Shown here: one piece after another, positions 53,035-64,000 of the stretch
Layout: each line of letters opens with the position of its first letter
How positions within the stretch are numbered: position 1 is the first letter of the stretch
Program-made: the position numbers and the translations under genes
Notes under the pieces: model-generated
The model's input: only the letters and a program-made list of their open reading frames with translations
What the model was told of the DNA's origin: nothing
The model's database searches: none
From: Gonapodya prolifera JEL478
Taxonomy: Eukaryota; Monoblepharomycota; Monoblepharidomycetes; Monoblepharidales; Gonapodyaceae
Reading direction: 5' to 3'
DNA: 64,000 bases
Assembly (NCBI GenBank): GCA_001574975.1
Contig: KQ965752.1
Location: forward strand, 4,802 to 68,801

Positions 53035-54825
53035 ATGAACCCATCAAATCCCCCAGACTCGCTAATCTCACCGTCCGTGGTCCCGTACCCGCGGCCCTCG
53101 CTCCCCCAGTCCCCATCATCGGGCTCGCTCTCAACAATGACAGCTCTCAGCCACGCTTCCACATTCCGCAACCAGACTGCGTCGACATCCGCGTCAGGGG
53201 ATCTTCTAGGCGACGCAACTGCCTACGAGGGGTCCCAAAGCACTCCCTCTGTCGCGTTCAGTGCGCGAAGACTCCGGGATTGGGTTCATGAGGGTTTTCG
53301 CAAGGTGGCCCGGAAGAGGGGCCGGTGGTCAGTTGCATTTTTTTGGTGGACGGTGGTGTGGAACGTGGTCGTGGCGGCGCTCGTTGTGGGCCAAATGGCA
53401 ATTTCGGTTGGGTGTGAGTGTCAGGTGGAAGATTTGTGTTCGAGCGACTCACCTGCAAGTGCAACTCCCGTACCACAGCTTTCACCTCCAGCGAAATGGG
53501 TTCGTACAAAGTCTTCTTCCACCCCTTCAAATAACTAACTCACGATACCCCGCGCTCGCGGATCGACATTTCGGCTGCGTCGGCCGGCAGTCCTCTGCTT
53601 CGCTTTTGAGCTCGCCTGTTGCTACTCCATCGGTCTGAGCTTCACCGCAATTGTAAACCAAAACATTTTCGAGGTGAATTACAACTCCTCTGCCAGCTCA
53701 GCAGATTAAGAATTGACGCTAGCAATATGCTCTGACTCAACATAGGTCTGCGGTGCAATCTTCTTCTCCTTGGCCCTCTTCGCATGCACGCTCGCTATGG
53801 CGATCGCAGACACCGACGTCATCAGCGTCTGGCTCGTCCTCAACCCACCGAGTGCAACTTCACCTCTTGGGGGGGACCCAGCGATCTCGGTAGATCCCAC
53901 GGCGTGGTACTCCAGCTACGTCTCAAAGATAACCACCCACCTTCTCACAACATGGGCGGCTCACATCCACCCGGTGCAAATGGCGACCTCGACCGCATGT
54001 GGCATGCAGCTCCTCGGGCAACTGGTGTTTGCGGGCGGCACGTGGCGCGAAGTCAAGTGGAAGTCGTTTCGCAAGATTGGCGCCGACAGGAGAATGCAAA
54101 ACCGATATGGGTGAGTATCACGTCCACCACGAGGTCGTACACCCGCAAAAACCAACCTGCTTATATCCAAACCAGGGCATACACGCTTCTCGTCCTTGTA
54201 ATAAAGCTATCGGCGTTCTTCGCAGTAGTTGCTGGCGTATACACGACTACCTTCGTCACGCGGACCTCTGCGCATCCTCCCATCTTCTATAGCCTAGACG
54301 TGGCCTTCTATTTTGCCTTCACCCTGGGACTCTTTATTTTGCTGTGGGCCGTACGGAGGGAGAACCTTGCCGGCGTCGTCGTGTTTGTCGTGCTTGCGGT
54401 CGCGATGGATGCGGCGCTGATTCTTCAGGTGTCCAAGGTATGGTGTCACTAAGAGTCCTCATTTCCTCCCCTTGTTTTGACTTCTCTGGTTGCTTAAGCT
54501 CTACCCTCCGCCACCCTTTCCTGCAGACGTGAACTTCGTCTTCCGCGCCATGGGAACATTCTTCTGCATTTTCAACATCTTCCAGTCTCTCGTCTGCATC
54601 GCTGTAGGGTCGGTGTGCGCGTACGACTTCGGGCACGGGTTGCAGCAGTTGCTGCGGGAGCGGCGCAAAGAACGGGAAGCGGAGTACAATTCGCAATATC
54701 CGAGTCATGATACCAGCCCCTTCAAGCCCGGAACCGGTGGCCGGGCGCGGAAAGAGGAGATGGGTATTGTGGTCATGGCGGAGAGCAAGACCAGTCGAGA
54801 CGATGGGCGGTGGACTTTGGAATGA
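53035..54825 (+). CDS. multi-pass membrane protein of unknown function
   Basis: Five exons: 53035-53413, 53591-53673, 53746-54110, 54176-54437, 54499-54825; phases agree, 471 residues. The first 105 residues are Ser/Pro-rich and probably cytosolic. Hydrophobic segments follow: WWTVVWNVVVAALVVGQMAI, FAFELACCYSIGLSFTAIV, IFFSLALFACTLAMAI, TACGMQLLGQLVFAG (weaker), LLVLVIKLSAFFAVVAGVY, VAFYFAFTLGLFILLWAV, VVVFVVLAVAMDAALIL and TFFCIFNIFQSLVCIAVG, suggesting seven or eight passes. A basic motif (RKIGADRRMQNRYG) sits in a loop, and the C-terminus is charged (RERRKEREAEYN). The count would suit a receptor- or transporter-like protein, but no family signature was found. Confidence 0.75.
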
Positions 54826-57800
54826 CGGTGATATGGACTTGAATCAGTACTCGGGGTACTTGCTACGGGGATTTTGATTTTTTTGCTAGTGAGCAGGACT
54901 CTCACGATTGGCAATTTATAGCCAACTACAGTTATTTAACACTTGTAAATGCCGACAGCACTCAAGCGGAGTCTGAAAAGAGGGTCCCCGTACGAAGATT
55001 TCATTGCATCCAATCGCCACTTTCGCGTATTGAGACAGGAACGTTGATTTTAAATTGTAAGGAGGCCGCGACAAGTCGACTCGCAACACCCGAAACGTGA
55101 ACGAGACCATATTCAGTGTGTTCCCGCCTCCGTCGACAGTCGCCGCTGTTGCTCGACGCTCATCCTCCGGGGAGAAACTTCGTTTCTATCTTAAAAGGTC
55201 ATCAGTGAGAGTGGTGATGCCGGGAATTCACGTCGATGTATGATTCTCGAGTACCAGTTCCTCTTTGTGTCACCACGATAAGGGAAACGATTGAGGAAAA
55301 AATCTCTTCCTGGGATGGACGTCCATATTGGTGGATTTGAGACGAGGGCTCCACCGACGACCACGGGCCACGAAGTTAAAGACATATGAAAACCGACTTC
55401 AAACCATTGCATTATCTTCGTTCATAGATTTCGGAGTCAAATAAGACGTAGAGGGCTTCCCTGTGAAACGAAGTCGCCACTGGATTGCGGAATTCAGTGA
55501 ATCGGTGGTGGTGGCCGGCCCGTATTCTAACCCACTCTTCGAGTGATTTGATTGCACGATGTGGCACTAAGCGATACCGCATGCAAGCAAGCAAGCGTGT
55601 TGAGGAAGGTCATTCGAGCTCAGTTGAGGGAGATTGGACAGTTCCATGGCGATACCACGCTTCTACCCACCATGAGTGACGCTCTCGAACAAATGGTCGG
55701 AAGGCATGACATATACGGAGTCCAGCCACGCCGACGTCATGGAGATGGTGTTTGTGCATCGCGATGCTCATGAGCTGACGTTGGTAGCGCACCGGAGGGG
55801 GTCGGAAGGTAAAATTTTACTCATTAAGGCAGCCACAATCGCGAGGGTTTCTGGGAAAGTGAAGAGAGCAAAATTTAGCGCTTGCATGATTTGACCTGCG
55901 TCCCAAAGTTATTGAACGGCTGCCGACGGTCGAACGCTCCGCGGGTAAATATTTATCGAAAATCGCACGTTTTCGAGGACTGGCCAGGGCATCAGGGCAG
56001 CATCAACTTGCAGACTCGCATTGAAGCATTTTCTGGTTGCTGCATGCGTGAGGGAAGCGGTCGCATGGGCGTTGCTAGTGAACTCCGCCGTCTGGGTGGC
56101 CTTCCAACGTCCCCCTGCGACGGTCGCCGGCTGCGCCACATCGTGGGAACGCTGGCGGGCAATCCCATAGCCGACTGGCCCCACGGCCACACTTCCCACA
56201 TTCAGGGTTGTGCTGAGCTCGACTCCCGCGGGTTCCGATTTTGTGACCTCCTGGCACCGCACCGACAAGTGACATAATTTACTCGTTTTCACTTTCGAAT
56301 TGCGTTCAAAAATGAAAAGCGGTGTACGCCACGCTTCGGCACCAAAAAACACTAAAGTGCTTTTTTCCCCGGCGTGGAGGTCTTGGGTGTCCTAATGGCA
56401 GAGGTCGAAATTCCAATATCGGGATCGCCCCAGCACAAAGAAGGCCACCTTGATCCGGAAAGACCGGCCATGTTGGCCATCTGCAGTGACAACGCCGCGT
56501 TTTGGCCGTCCTCAGTTCTCACACAATGCGCTTTCAACTTCAAGGCGCGCGGTGTGTTGTCGCGGTACTCGGCCGATGTTTTTGTTTCTTCCGCTCACGT
56601 AAACGTGACTCAAGCGCGAGATATCGTCTAGTGATTGTTGCTTTGGGTGTTTTTGTGGAAGGAAACCGTCACCGTAGCGAGCGCAGCGGGGTGTTCGGGA
56701 GAATACGTTTAGCCGAACATCAACATCATGGGAAAACGAGCCACGCTGCATTCCTGCGCTGCACTTTACGATTTTCTAAGCAGCGCAGCATCATTCTCTT
56801 ATACTAAACTCCTTTGCTCTTGTCGCCAGAGGACTTAATGCCTTGAAAGAATTATGATGCTGTCAGGGGCTTCGGGTGGCCCCAGTTGATAAGTTGCGTA
56901 TTATTACTTTAGCCGTAGCATTTATCTTGGTTACGTGGCACATTGTAGAGAGAGACTTAACACACAACACTCAACCACACGTGCGCGACCCAGTCCCGTC
57001 TAATCATGAACCGCGTTTCAGCCAACTACCCGTTGACTGCTTGCAATGTTGCACTTGCAAAATGGACCGATGAAAGCTGACACATAAATAGAAGAGCGTT
57101 GGAATGAACTTTTTGCGCTCATCAGTCGAAAAGGTGGACTGATACTATTGAACGCCCGCTGTGAAGTGTCACGTTGAGTTTCTCGATGACCCTCACTGCA
57201 ATGCATCTTGAAGCATCACACACACACTTATGCATCCATCATTGGGTGTGACTAGTCAGCGTTCCTGTAGTAACCCTGTTCGATGCACCCGAAGGGTCGA
57301 TTTGTGCAACTTCACATATGAGCACGTTTCAACAAAAGGTCTATTATGAGATTTGAATGCGCGCATACGACGCATGTGATTGTAAAGAATGGCGAACCGG
57401 ACTTTTCAATCAGAGTTTCCAACGTCGGATGTCTGCGGTGATACAAATGTCAATTTTTGGTGGGTTTGAGGGCGTGAAGCAGTGCACCACAAGCTCTGGT
57501 CGGCAGACTTGAAATGAAGCTTTGCAATACTGTTCCGCATGTTGCGCGTGTGGTTGGAGTGCCCTGGCGTCTGAAGTGCGCGAGAAAAGTCGCCGTGCAC
57601 GCGCCTCACGATGTGGCGCGGCTGCTGTGCCACTTCTTGAGGCACCGTGCACGAGGACTTTTCTCGCGCGCCTGGAACATTCCGACTGGATTCTTCTCGC
57701 ACCTCGGGACCACGTGTGGGTATCTTGGATTCAAATCTGACACCCCCCCGTGTTCCTCAGCCCTGGCCGTCTGCGTTGGGGTCGTCCCGAGCTCCATTGC

Positions 57801-58296
57801 CTCCACCGCGGGGCACTCGTGAAATGAATTCGAAGTCATAGGACACGGGAGGCCACTTTCGACATGCATGTTCTTTGGAATATGCGTTTTTCCTGGTGCA
57901 GGAGGCCTCAAACGCTGCACACGAGGTCACCAAATGTGCGCAATCGGGATTGACCGCACGCTCTGAATGCCGGCCTGATGTCCCGATAACTCCCCATTTA
58001 CTCGCTACAGCCGTATGAGACGAGGTTTGGCCGTCTTCGTTGCTTCCCAAACTCGCGATTAGTTCGACCGCATGCGCCTCTGGGATATCTTGCCATCAGC
58101 CATGAAACATCGCTTCGTTCGTGAAACCACGAGACCTAAGCTTAAAAGTTGTTATGCGAGAATCTGTAGTGGGCTTTGTCGTGTGTGTCGTGTCATTTGT
58201 TGACTTTTCGTTACAAATGGGAGAGCGTTGCAAGCCCCTGCAACGTCGCCAATTTTATAATATACGCAAAGCAGCCAGTACTTGATTCAAAACAGT
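54826..58296. other. 3.5-kb stretch without a recognised gene
   Basis: Frames are all short (under about 150 codons) on both strands and no exon series or motif was found. CpG content looks like host DNA, so it does not resemble the decayed blocks. It could hold a non-coding RNA, a strongly eroded gene or simply long intergenic sequence. Confidence 0.45.
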
Positions 58297-61200
58297 CTAG
58301 TATATCCTTCCCCCCATTTGCCTCTCACTGTGACTAGCCACGTTTCTACTCCACTCCATCGCCATCTCCAAACTCTCCACAACGCCATCTCCCGCACCCT
58401 CCTTATCCCTCCCGTCAAACCACAACGGTGTCCACATGCCCTCCTTTCCATCCCACTCACCACTCCTGCCAAACCGCCATGTCCCACCTCCTCCAATGCC
58501 CCATGCAGCAAGATACACGGCGTCCGGATCCACTCGTGCCATTTCACCCCACACCGCCCTCCCAGCAGAGATGACTTCCTCCGGCCACCGTGCGGTATCC
58601 AAAAAAATCCACGTCGCCTTCTCAATTTTCCTCGCATCCGCCCACTTCAGCGGTACGCTGTGCACAAGCTTTTGTATCGTTGCCAGCGCTCCCAGCAACA
58701 ACCTCCCCGCAGTAGAAAACCGAAACGCCGCCTCGCTCGCAGTCGCGCCAGCAACTTCCGCTTCCTCCCTCGCCAATCCCGCGGCGGCGGCGCCCGCCCT
58801 CCGTTGCCTCGAAATCACTCCCAGAACTTTGACATACCGCAGGACAACCTCAGAAACCCTCCTCGCCACGAAATCCTTTCCCTGCTCCACCAAGGCTCCC
58901 ACAACAGCATCTGCCTCCACGGCGACGAACCGCTCCTTGTCGTCCAACCGGGCCACCACATTCGGCCACGCTCTATGAATTTCGGGCGTCAGTTCCTTCG
59001 GGTATGCCGCGAGTGCGGGCACAGCAAGGCGTATCAACCGCAACGACGCAGCACGGACGGGCGGATGCGGGTGGGACGTAAGATGGGTGGTGGTTCGAAG
59101 CAAACGTAACAGAAACGTCACGACGGGGTTTGGAGGCGGGGGAGGTGGAGTCCGTGAGCGGCGTCGGTGCGGCTCAGAGTTGTGGAAGTCGTCCACGTCC
59201 TCGGCAGGACCAGCGTCGGCGGCGGCCATGTCGTCCAGAGCCCCAAACTCGTGCTTATCCGTGCCTTCGTCTTTCGCCTTCTGGTTTTGTTCTGCACGCC
59301 TCAAAAAGAAGTCACGCACTTCAGCTGGGTCCGTCTGTTCCCTTTCGTTGGTGCTTCCATCCCGGCCGAGGAGGGTTCCAACAGGTCCCACTTCGATCCA
59401 GGCGCGACGCATTTCGAGCGAGCAGGCGGCAAGCCAGGCCGTGGCTGGTTCCTCCTTGATGTCTGGGCTTTCTTCTCCAGACGTCGTATTTGGTTGTTCT
59501 ACCTGTGTCCTCGGGTCAGCACCATCCCTTTCCTCGGGTACCCCCTCGAAGCTCCCAACCACACTTCTCACAACCTCCGCAACCACACCAACCAGCCCCG
59601 CGACTCCATCGTCCCCATTGTTCTGACCCCCACCCCTTCCAAACCCAACTCTCCCCCAGGCCTCGACAACTTCTAGCACGCCCTCAACCGCCTCCTCCAC
59701 ATCCCCCACCACGCTCTCCCCACACACACCAACAAGCGACGCTACGACACGTGCACCCACGGGAACAGAAGTACGACCTTCAGCGACAGCCCGTCTGATG
59801 TTGCGAGCGGCCGCGTCGGCGACTCCGGGTGCCTCAAAACGAACAAGATCCTCTTCGTCGGAGCGGCTAGCGACCCCGGCTACAATCTTCAATACACGCC
59901 CCGCTTCGCCCTCAAAGGCCGCGCGGTGCGCCAGAGCCGCATAAACGACCGCACCACCCATACCTCCACTCTTGACCCTTGTCGGTCCCAACGTGAGTAC
60001 CAAGTGTGCCGTGAGGTTTAAAAGTCCCGGCACAGCACCGGGCGGAGGTGGGGGGTACGCTCCAAGCACTCCAACAGCCGAATCCACGACCCCAACCACT
60101 GCCGTCGCCACACGCTCGTCGACACTACGCCACTTCCTCCGTGTCGCTTTCCTCGCCTCCCCGTGCGCAACCTCGGCCGCCTCACGTACCACGTCCCATT
60201 CACCAGCCGAGGGGGACGTAGGACCCCACCCAGTTGCGCCCGTGGCAATATGTGCAAGGCACCATGATGCGGCGGATGTGACGGAAGTATCGCGGGTCGT
60301 TGTGGTGGAGGTGGAGGGTGAAGGGGAGTCGAGGCCGGCCAGGGAGGCGAAAGCATCCACCACCCCCGTGACAGTTTCTGAGCCAACGGCAAGAGCAAGC
60401 GCACGCAACGTCGCCGCAAGATCCGCCGCCACCGGCCCCGAACTCTCCATCAACGGCGGGCGCCACGCATTCCCCGTCGCTGCTGCCGCAACGCCACCTC
60501 TACTCGACGCGGACGGGCGGGCGAGTGCGAGTGTGAGCGCCGAGGGGAGGGACTGCCATGTTGGTGCGTCGGGTGGAGGGAGGAGGTGCGAAGCGTGGTT
60601 TGCGAGAGCGCAGAGGTGGGCGAGGCGAGCGCGTTTCCAGTCGTCGTCGTGTGCGGCGGATGCCACGTCTGTGTGGAGAGCCGCGAGGGACTTGTCGACG
60701 TCCTCCTTGACCTGTCTTTCCACTTCCTCGCCTAACGCGGTCAGATTAGGAGGTTCCTCTCCCGCAGCGAGGATTGCGCGTACGGCGATAGGTGCAATTC
60801 GGGCACGTATTGTGGCGGGAAGGTCGGTTGTCAGGGAGAGAAGTCGGCGTGCCAGACGGGCGGAGGAGACGAGGACGCGTGGTGATGTGCGGTGTGGTGG
60901 GAGGAGGGTCGGGAGGACGCGGGAGAGTGTGAGGGCGAGAGGGTGTGGCGGGGCAGTTGGTGGCGAGGATGTGGAATTCGGTGAAGGCGATTCGGGGGAG
61001 GGAGGAGGGTTCTGAGCGAGGCGCAGCCAGTGCGTCGTCAAGGTCGCAGTGTCCATGGCTGATGACTCCGGGGCAGTCTGTGGTGCAGCTGAGATCGCGG
61101 TTGCGGAACCCGTCCCACTCACGTCCGAGTAAGCACCCCCAACCCCCGCCTCGATAACCCCAACTGCGTCAACCATAACGGCATTCGAAGGACCCGCTCG

Positions 61201-62419
61201 TGCTCTGGGGTCAAGCGTGTCGAATGTTCCTGAACCCTCCCCACGACGGAGTGTGGGTGGTGTTGGAGCAACAGCACCGTTCAAAAGGAGCCGTGCGACG
61301 CCGCTGAGTGTTCCCGGGAGTACGGCGGCGACGGCGCGTGGGCCGCATGTGCGGTGCAGGAGAAGGAGGAGGGAGCGAAGGAGCCGGAGAGGCGGTGTGA
61401 GTAGGGAAGATGGAAGGGTTGTGGGTGATGTGGTGGAAGAGGAAGGAGAAGGGGACGGGGAGAGGAGAGACAAGAGGGCGGATATTAGGTGCATGAGTGT
61501 GCGGAGGAGTGGGGGCGGGGTGGGTGGTGGGAACGGAGAGGTGGAGGGGACGTGGAGGAGGGGACGGAGAAGGTCAAGTCGTGGCCAAAGGGTATCCAAG
61601 GACGAGTCGATCCAGAGGCACGAAATGTCGACACCAAGAATCGCTGCTGCGGAAGCGATGCAGGCTGTTATGAGCTCTTCCGAGACGCGAGGGGGTGTAG
61701 GGTCGGATGGTGGACGCGGTTTTGCATTTCCGAATTGGATGTAGAGCGTGGCAAGCGACAGCAATAATGAGGGGTGGTGCGACGAGGCGTACAAGGATCC
61801 AAGCGGGTCTTCGTTTTCTCTGTCGCCGGTCTCGGTGAGAGAACAAGAGAAGAGCAATGAGACCACGCTCCATGCGTGCACCGCATTAGACTCTGCAACG
61901 TCGGGCGTCTTGAGCACCTGCTCCACGGGTACAAGTACCAGGTCCGCTAGTTCTGCTACGACGTTAATGCGTTGCGAGTGTGTCAGGAGAGCGAGGGCAG
62001 ATTCAGGCGGTGGAGTGAGGAGAGACGACAGCGCAGAGTTAAGCGAGGTTAAACGGCCGAAAGAGTCTTTGCGGGTCGCCCAGGCGCATTTGTTGGAGAG
62101 GAGGGGGAGACAGAGGGGTTTGACCTTCGTAGAGTGGTGGTGTTGTGGGGTGAGGAGAGATATGTTACGTTGAGGTGATTCAAACGTGGTAGACGGCATC
62201 CACCGATCAATTTCCAGCACATGTCGATCCGTCGCGGTTGTGAGATGTGGCACCGTCAGTTTCCTCTGCCGAATCACCCTCCAACTTCCCCATCTTCACC
62301 TTTGCGAACGCCTCCCGCCGCGCAGCAACAACGCACTCGTCCGCCATTGCCGTCACCTCTCCCCTTTCTCCTCCTCGCCTTCCGACCGCTCCGTCCGGAT
62401 TCATCCCCCGATCGCCCAT
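58297..62419 (-). CDS. TTI1: TTI1-like HEAT-repeat protein (TTT complex)
   Basis: Two exons, 62419-62300 and 62124-58297, joined in phase across a 175-bp intron, 1,315 residues. TTI1 works with TEL2 and TTI2 as a co-chaperone that stabilises PIKK kinases such as TOR, ATM and ATR. The N-terminus (REAFAKVKPLCLPLLS) spans the splice site and matches the usual AFxxLKPxC start of TTI1. The C-terminal HEAT region is characteristic: PHPPVRAASLRLIRLAVPAL, HRAWPNVVARLDDKERFVAV, EADAVVGALVEQGKDFVARR, YVKVLGVISRQR. The protein is longer than yeast or animal TTI1 because of Ser/Pro/Thr-rich insertions between helices (for example after residue 250 and around 410). The donor GTGAAG is weak. Long plus-strand frames over this gene are complementary shadows. 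Confidence 0.8.
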
Positions 62420-62685
62420 CGTTAAGTGTGTCAGCTGTGGACGGCCAAGTCGAACAAAAGTTAACCTTCCTGTGATCTTCCTTTTCGCGAGCCACGTCGC
62501 AAGATGCACTTCAAAATACAGAGGACCATGAAGCAGCTTTACTGGTATTTTGGGGTTGAAACCACAACGATGCGATAGCTTGTAGGGTACATAAACGGCA
62601 GACTTGGTACTGTATTTCTAATACTTGTTGCGTTTCCAATTGAGCGAAATTCTTCTAAGTAACATTGAGAGCGCATTGCAGTCCC

Positions 62686-64000
62686 TTAGTGCACGCCAGC
62701 TCCTCCGTACAGCACAAACATCATTCTACGTCCTTGCCCCAACTTGTCCACCACCAGCCGGTTGCCCGCCATCTGCAAATACTCGACCAGGTGCGCAATA
62801 AATCGTTTGCCGTTTTGCGTCCAAGGATTGGATGCATTCTGGAGCCTCAAACATACGCTCTCCGCAGGAAAGCAGTCTAGTATGTTTTCCAACATAGTCA
62901 AACCCTCCTGTGTGTATGTGCCGTCTTGGGACCCCGCCAGGGTCACACCCATAGCGTGCTGCTGTGACGATGGTATAAGCAAGACTGTCTGACCCAAATT
63001 AGGGAAATATTCACTCAGGAGGCCCTGGAGGCGAAGAATGAAGCATGCCATGAAGTACGCGATTTTCGAATCGTGAATGCTGTGAGACAAGAGAAACTTC
63101 CAAAACAATTGTTTTGACAGAATTCTTCGGTTTCTGCCCAGGAATTGAAAAGTGCAGAGCAAACAGTACGCAGTAGTTTGTCCCCATTCAATCACGTTCG
63201 AGAAGTAGGGCAGGAAATGGAGGAATGGTGATGTGCTTTTTGAGGAATTGTCCAACCCATTAAAGGAGAGATGTGTAATGTGCGTCTCGTAGGCGAACAG
63301 CATGAACTCATCGACCGTTGAGAATAGAGATGGATCATCGTCCTTCCGTGAAGAGGATACATCTTGTTCCAAAGTACGCACATTCGGCAAGAGTTTGAAA
63401 ACTTTTAAAGGCTCAAAATGTCAGAGGTGTAAGCATCAACTGGTCGATGCCTGGCGTTAATCTCTCATGCACGTGCCTCCCAATGGCACGAACACTAGGA
63501 ATAGGGTCACACCCATCTGCAACCATCAAGAAGCCCAGTCCGTTCTCACATCCACATCCAATCGCTCAGGTTTCATGTCACGCAAGAATGCCGCCGCTGC
63601 TATGAAATCTGAGTCCGTCAGGAGGGAGAGAGTGCCGGGCCACACAGCCAAACGGGTAAGGTACAGTCGAAACTTGCTCCTCAACTTCTCTGGAATAAGT
63701 GGTCGAGAGACTGTTGTTTCTGCGGGACCAGGAGGGATTGCGGGCGCGAGCTGTACGCCTGGTTCGGGTATTTGTCCACCCCGAAGCTTGAGGCGGACGG
63801 CAAACTCCAAAAGTCCATGAAAATGTTCATTTTGGCCCTGCTTCAGCCCTCGAAATACGTCTGGCTGAACTTGAACCACAACCGCTCCCGCAGTCCACCA
63901 TTTACCTTCGATCTTCTCAAACCGACGGAGCGGCTTCGCCTCCGTCAGCGCAACCAATGCCAAGTCATCCACGCCGTTGGTTCTCTGCGTGGATGGGATG
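62686..64000 (-). CDS. 3' part of an unidentified gene, running off the window
   Basis: Terminal exon 63411-62686 is well defined: acceptor ttttgag, phase 0, 241 codons, stop at 62686. It reads LKVFKLLPNVRTLEQDVSSS, then a leucine- and aromatic-rich stretch (HITHLSFNG, PFLHFLPYFSNVIEWG, LFWKFLLSHSI), a pattern like the leucine-rich repeats after an F-box in many fungal proteins. An upstream exon is likely 63473 to about 63518 (DPIPSVRAIGRH). A further open frame from 63972 down to 63526 (KWWTAGAVVVQVQPDVFRG) probably also belongs to it, but its junction could not be phased. F-box/LRR identity is a guess. The 5' end is beyond 64000. Confidence 0.5.

Noticed and set aside
59972-61015. Plus-strand open frame of 347 codons
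   Set aside because: Antisense to the continuous TTI1 exon; no motif.

Overview
The window looks like nuclear DNA of a fungus. Genes carry short GT-AG introns, often many per gene. Two genes encode Zn2Cys6 DNA-binding clusters followed by a fungal transcription-factor homology region, a fungal hallmark. A formin with a PTEN-like N-terminus would be unusual for Dikarya, and dense intron use fits an early-diverging (possibly zoosporic/chytrid) fungus, but that placement is inference. No rRNA, tRNA or CRISPR array was recognised by eye. All splice models were derived by hand from frame, splice signals and, where possible, family conservation.

Layout. 1.8-18.7 kb: seven genes for long Ser/Pro-rich, probably disordered proteins, beginning with a tandem duplicate pair (1827-3902 and 4891-6930), plus a small gene with a Sin3-type PAH domain (9.5-10.1 kb) and a small Cys-rich protein (16.0 kb). 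19.4-20.7 kb: a SET-domain protein. 20.9-22.1 kb: a secreted Cys-containing protein. 22.5-26.2 and 31.2-35.0 kb: two paralogous Zn2Cys6 regulators, each with ten exons in the same phases. Between them lies a CpG-poor, AT-richer block containing a hAT transposase missing its N-terminus. 35.9-38.9 kb: OPA3-like and ATP synthase gamma genes, head to head. 39.3-40.8 kb: a tyrosine-phosphatase-family gene whose signature lacks the catalytic Arg. 41.5-49.1 kb: a formin of about 2,178 residues with PTEN-like, C2, FH1 and FH2 regions; its FH1 is partly built from an array of near-identical 45-nt exons. 50.4-52.9 kb: a second CpG-poor block of unknown origin. 53.0-54.8 kb: a polytopic membrane protein. 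54.8-58.3 kb: no gene recognised. 58.3-62.4 kb: a TTI1-like protein. 62.7-64.0 kb: the 3' part of an unidentified gene.

How the genes relate. This is a mix of housekeeping genes (ATP synthase, OPA3, TTI1, formin) and lineage-specific disordered or secreted proteins, with local duplication and transposon decay. OPA3 and ATP3 share a 445-bp divergent intergenic region and both act in mitochondria. The formin is the most interesting locus: a phosphatase-dead PTEN fold plus C2 on an actin nucleator, the arrangement known from plant class II formins, with an FH1 length that exon skipping could vary without changing frame.
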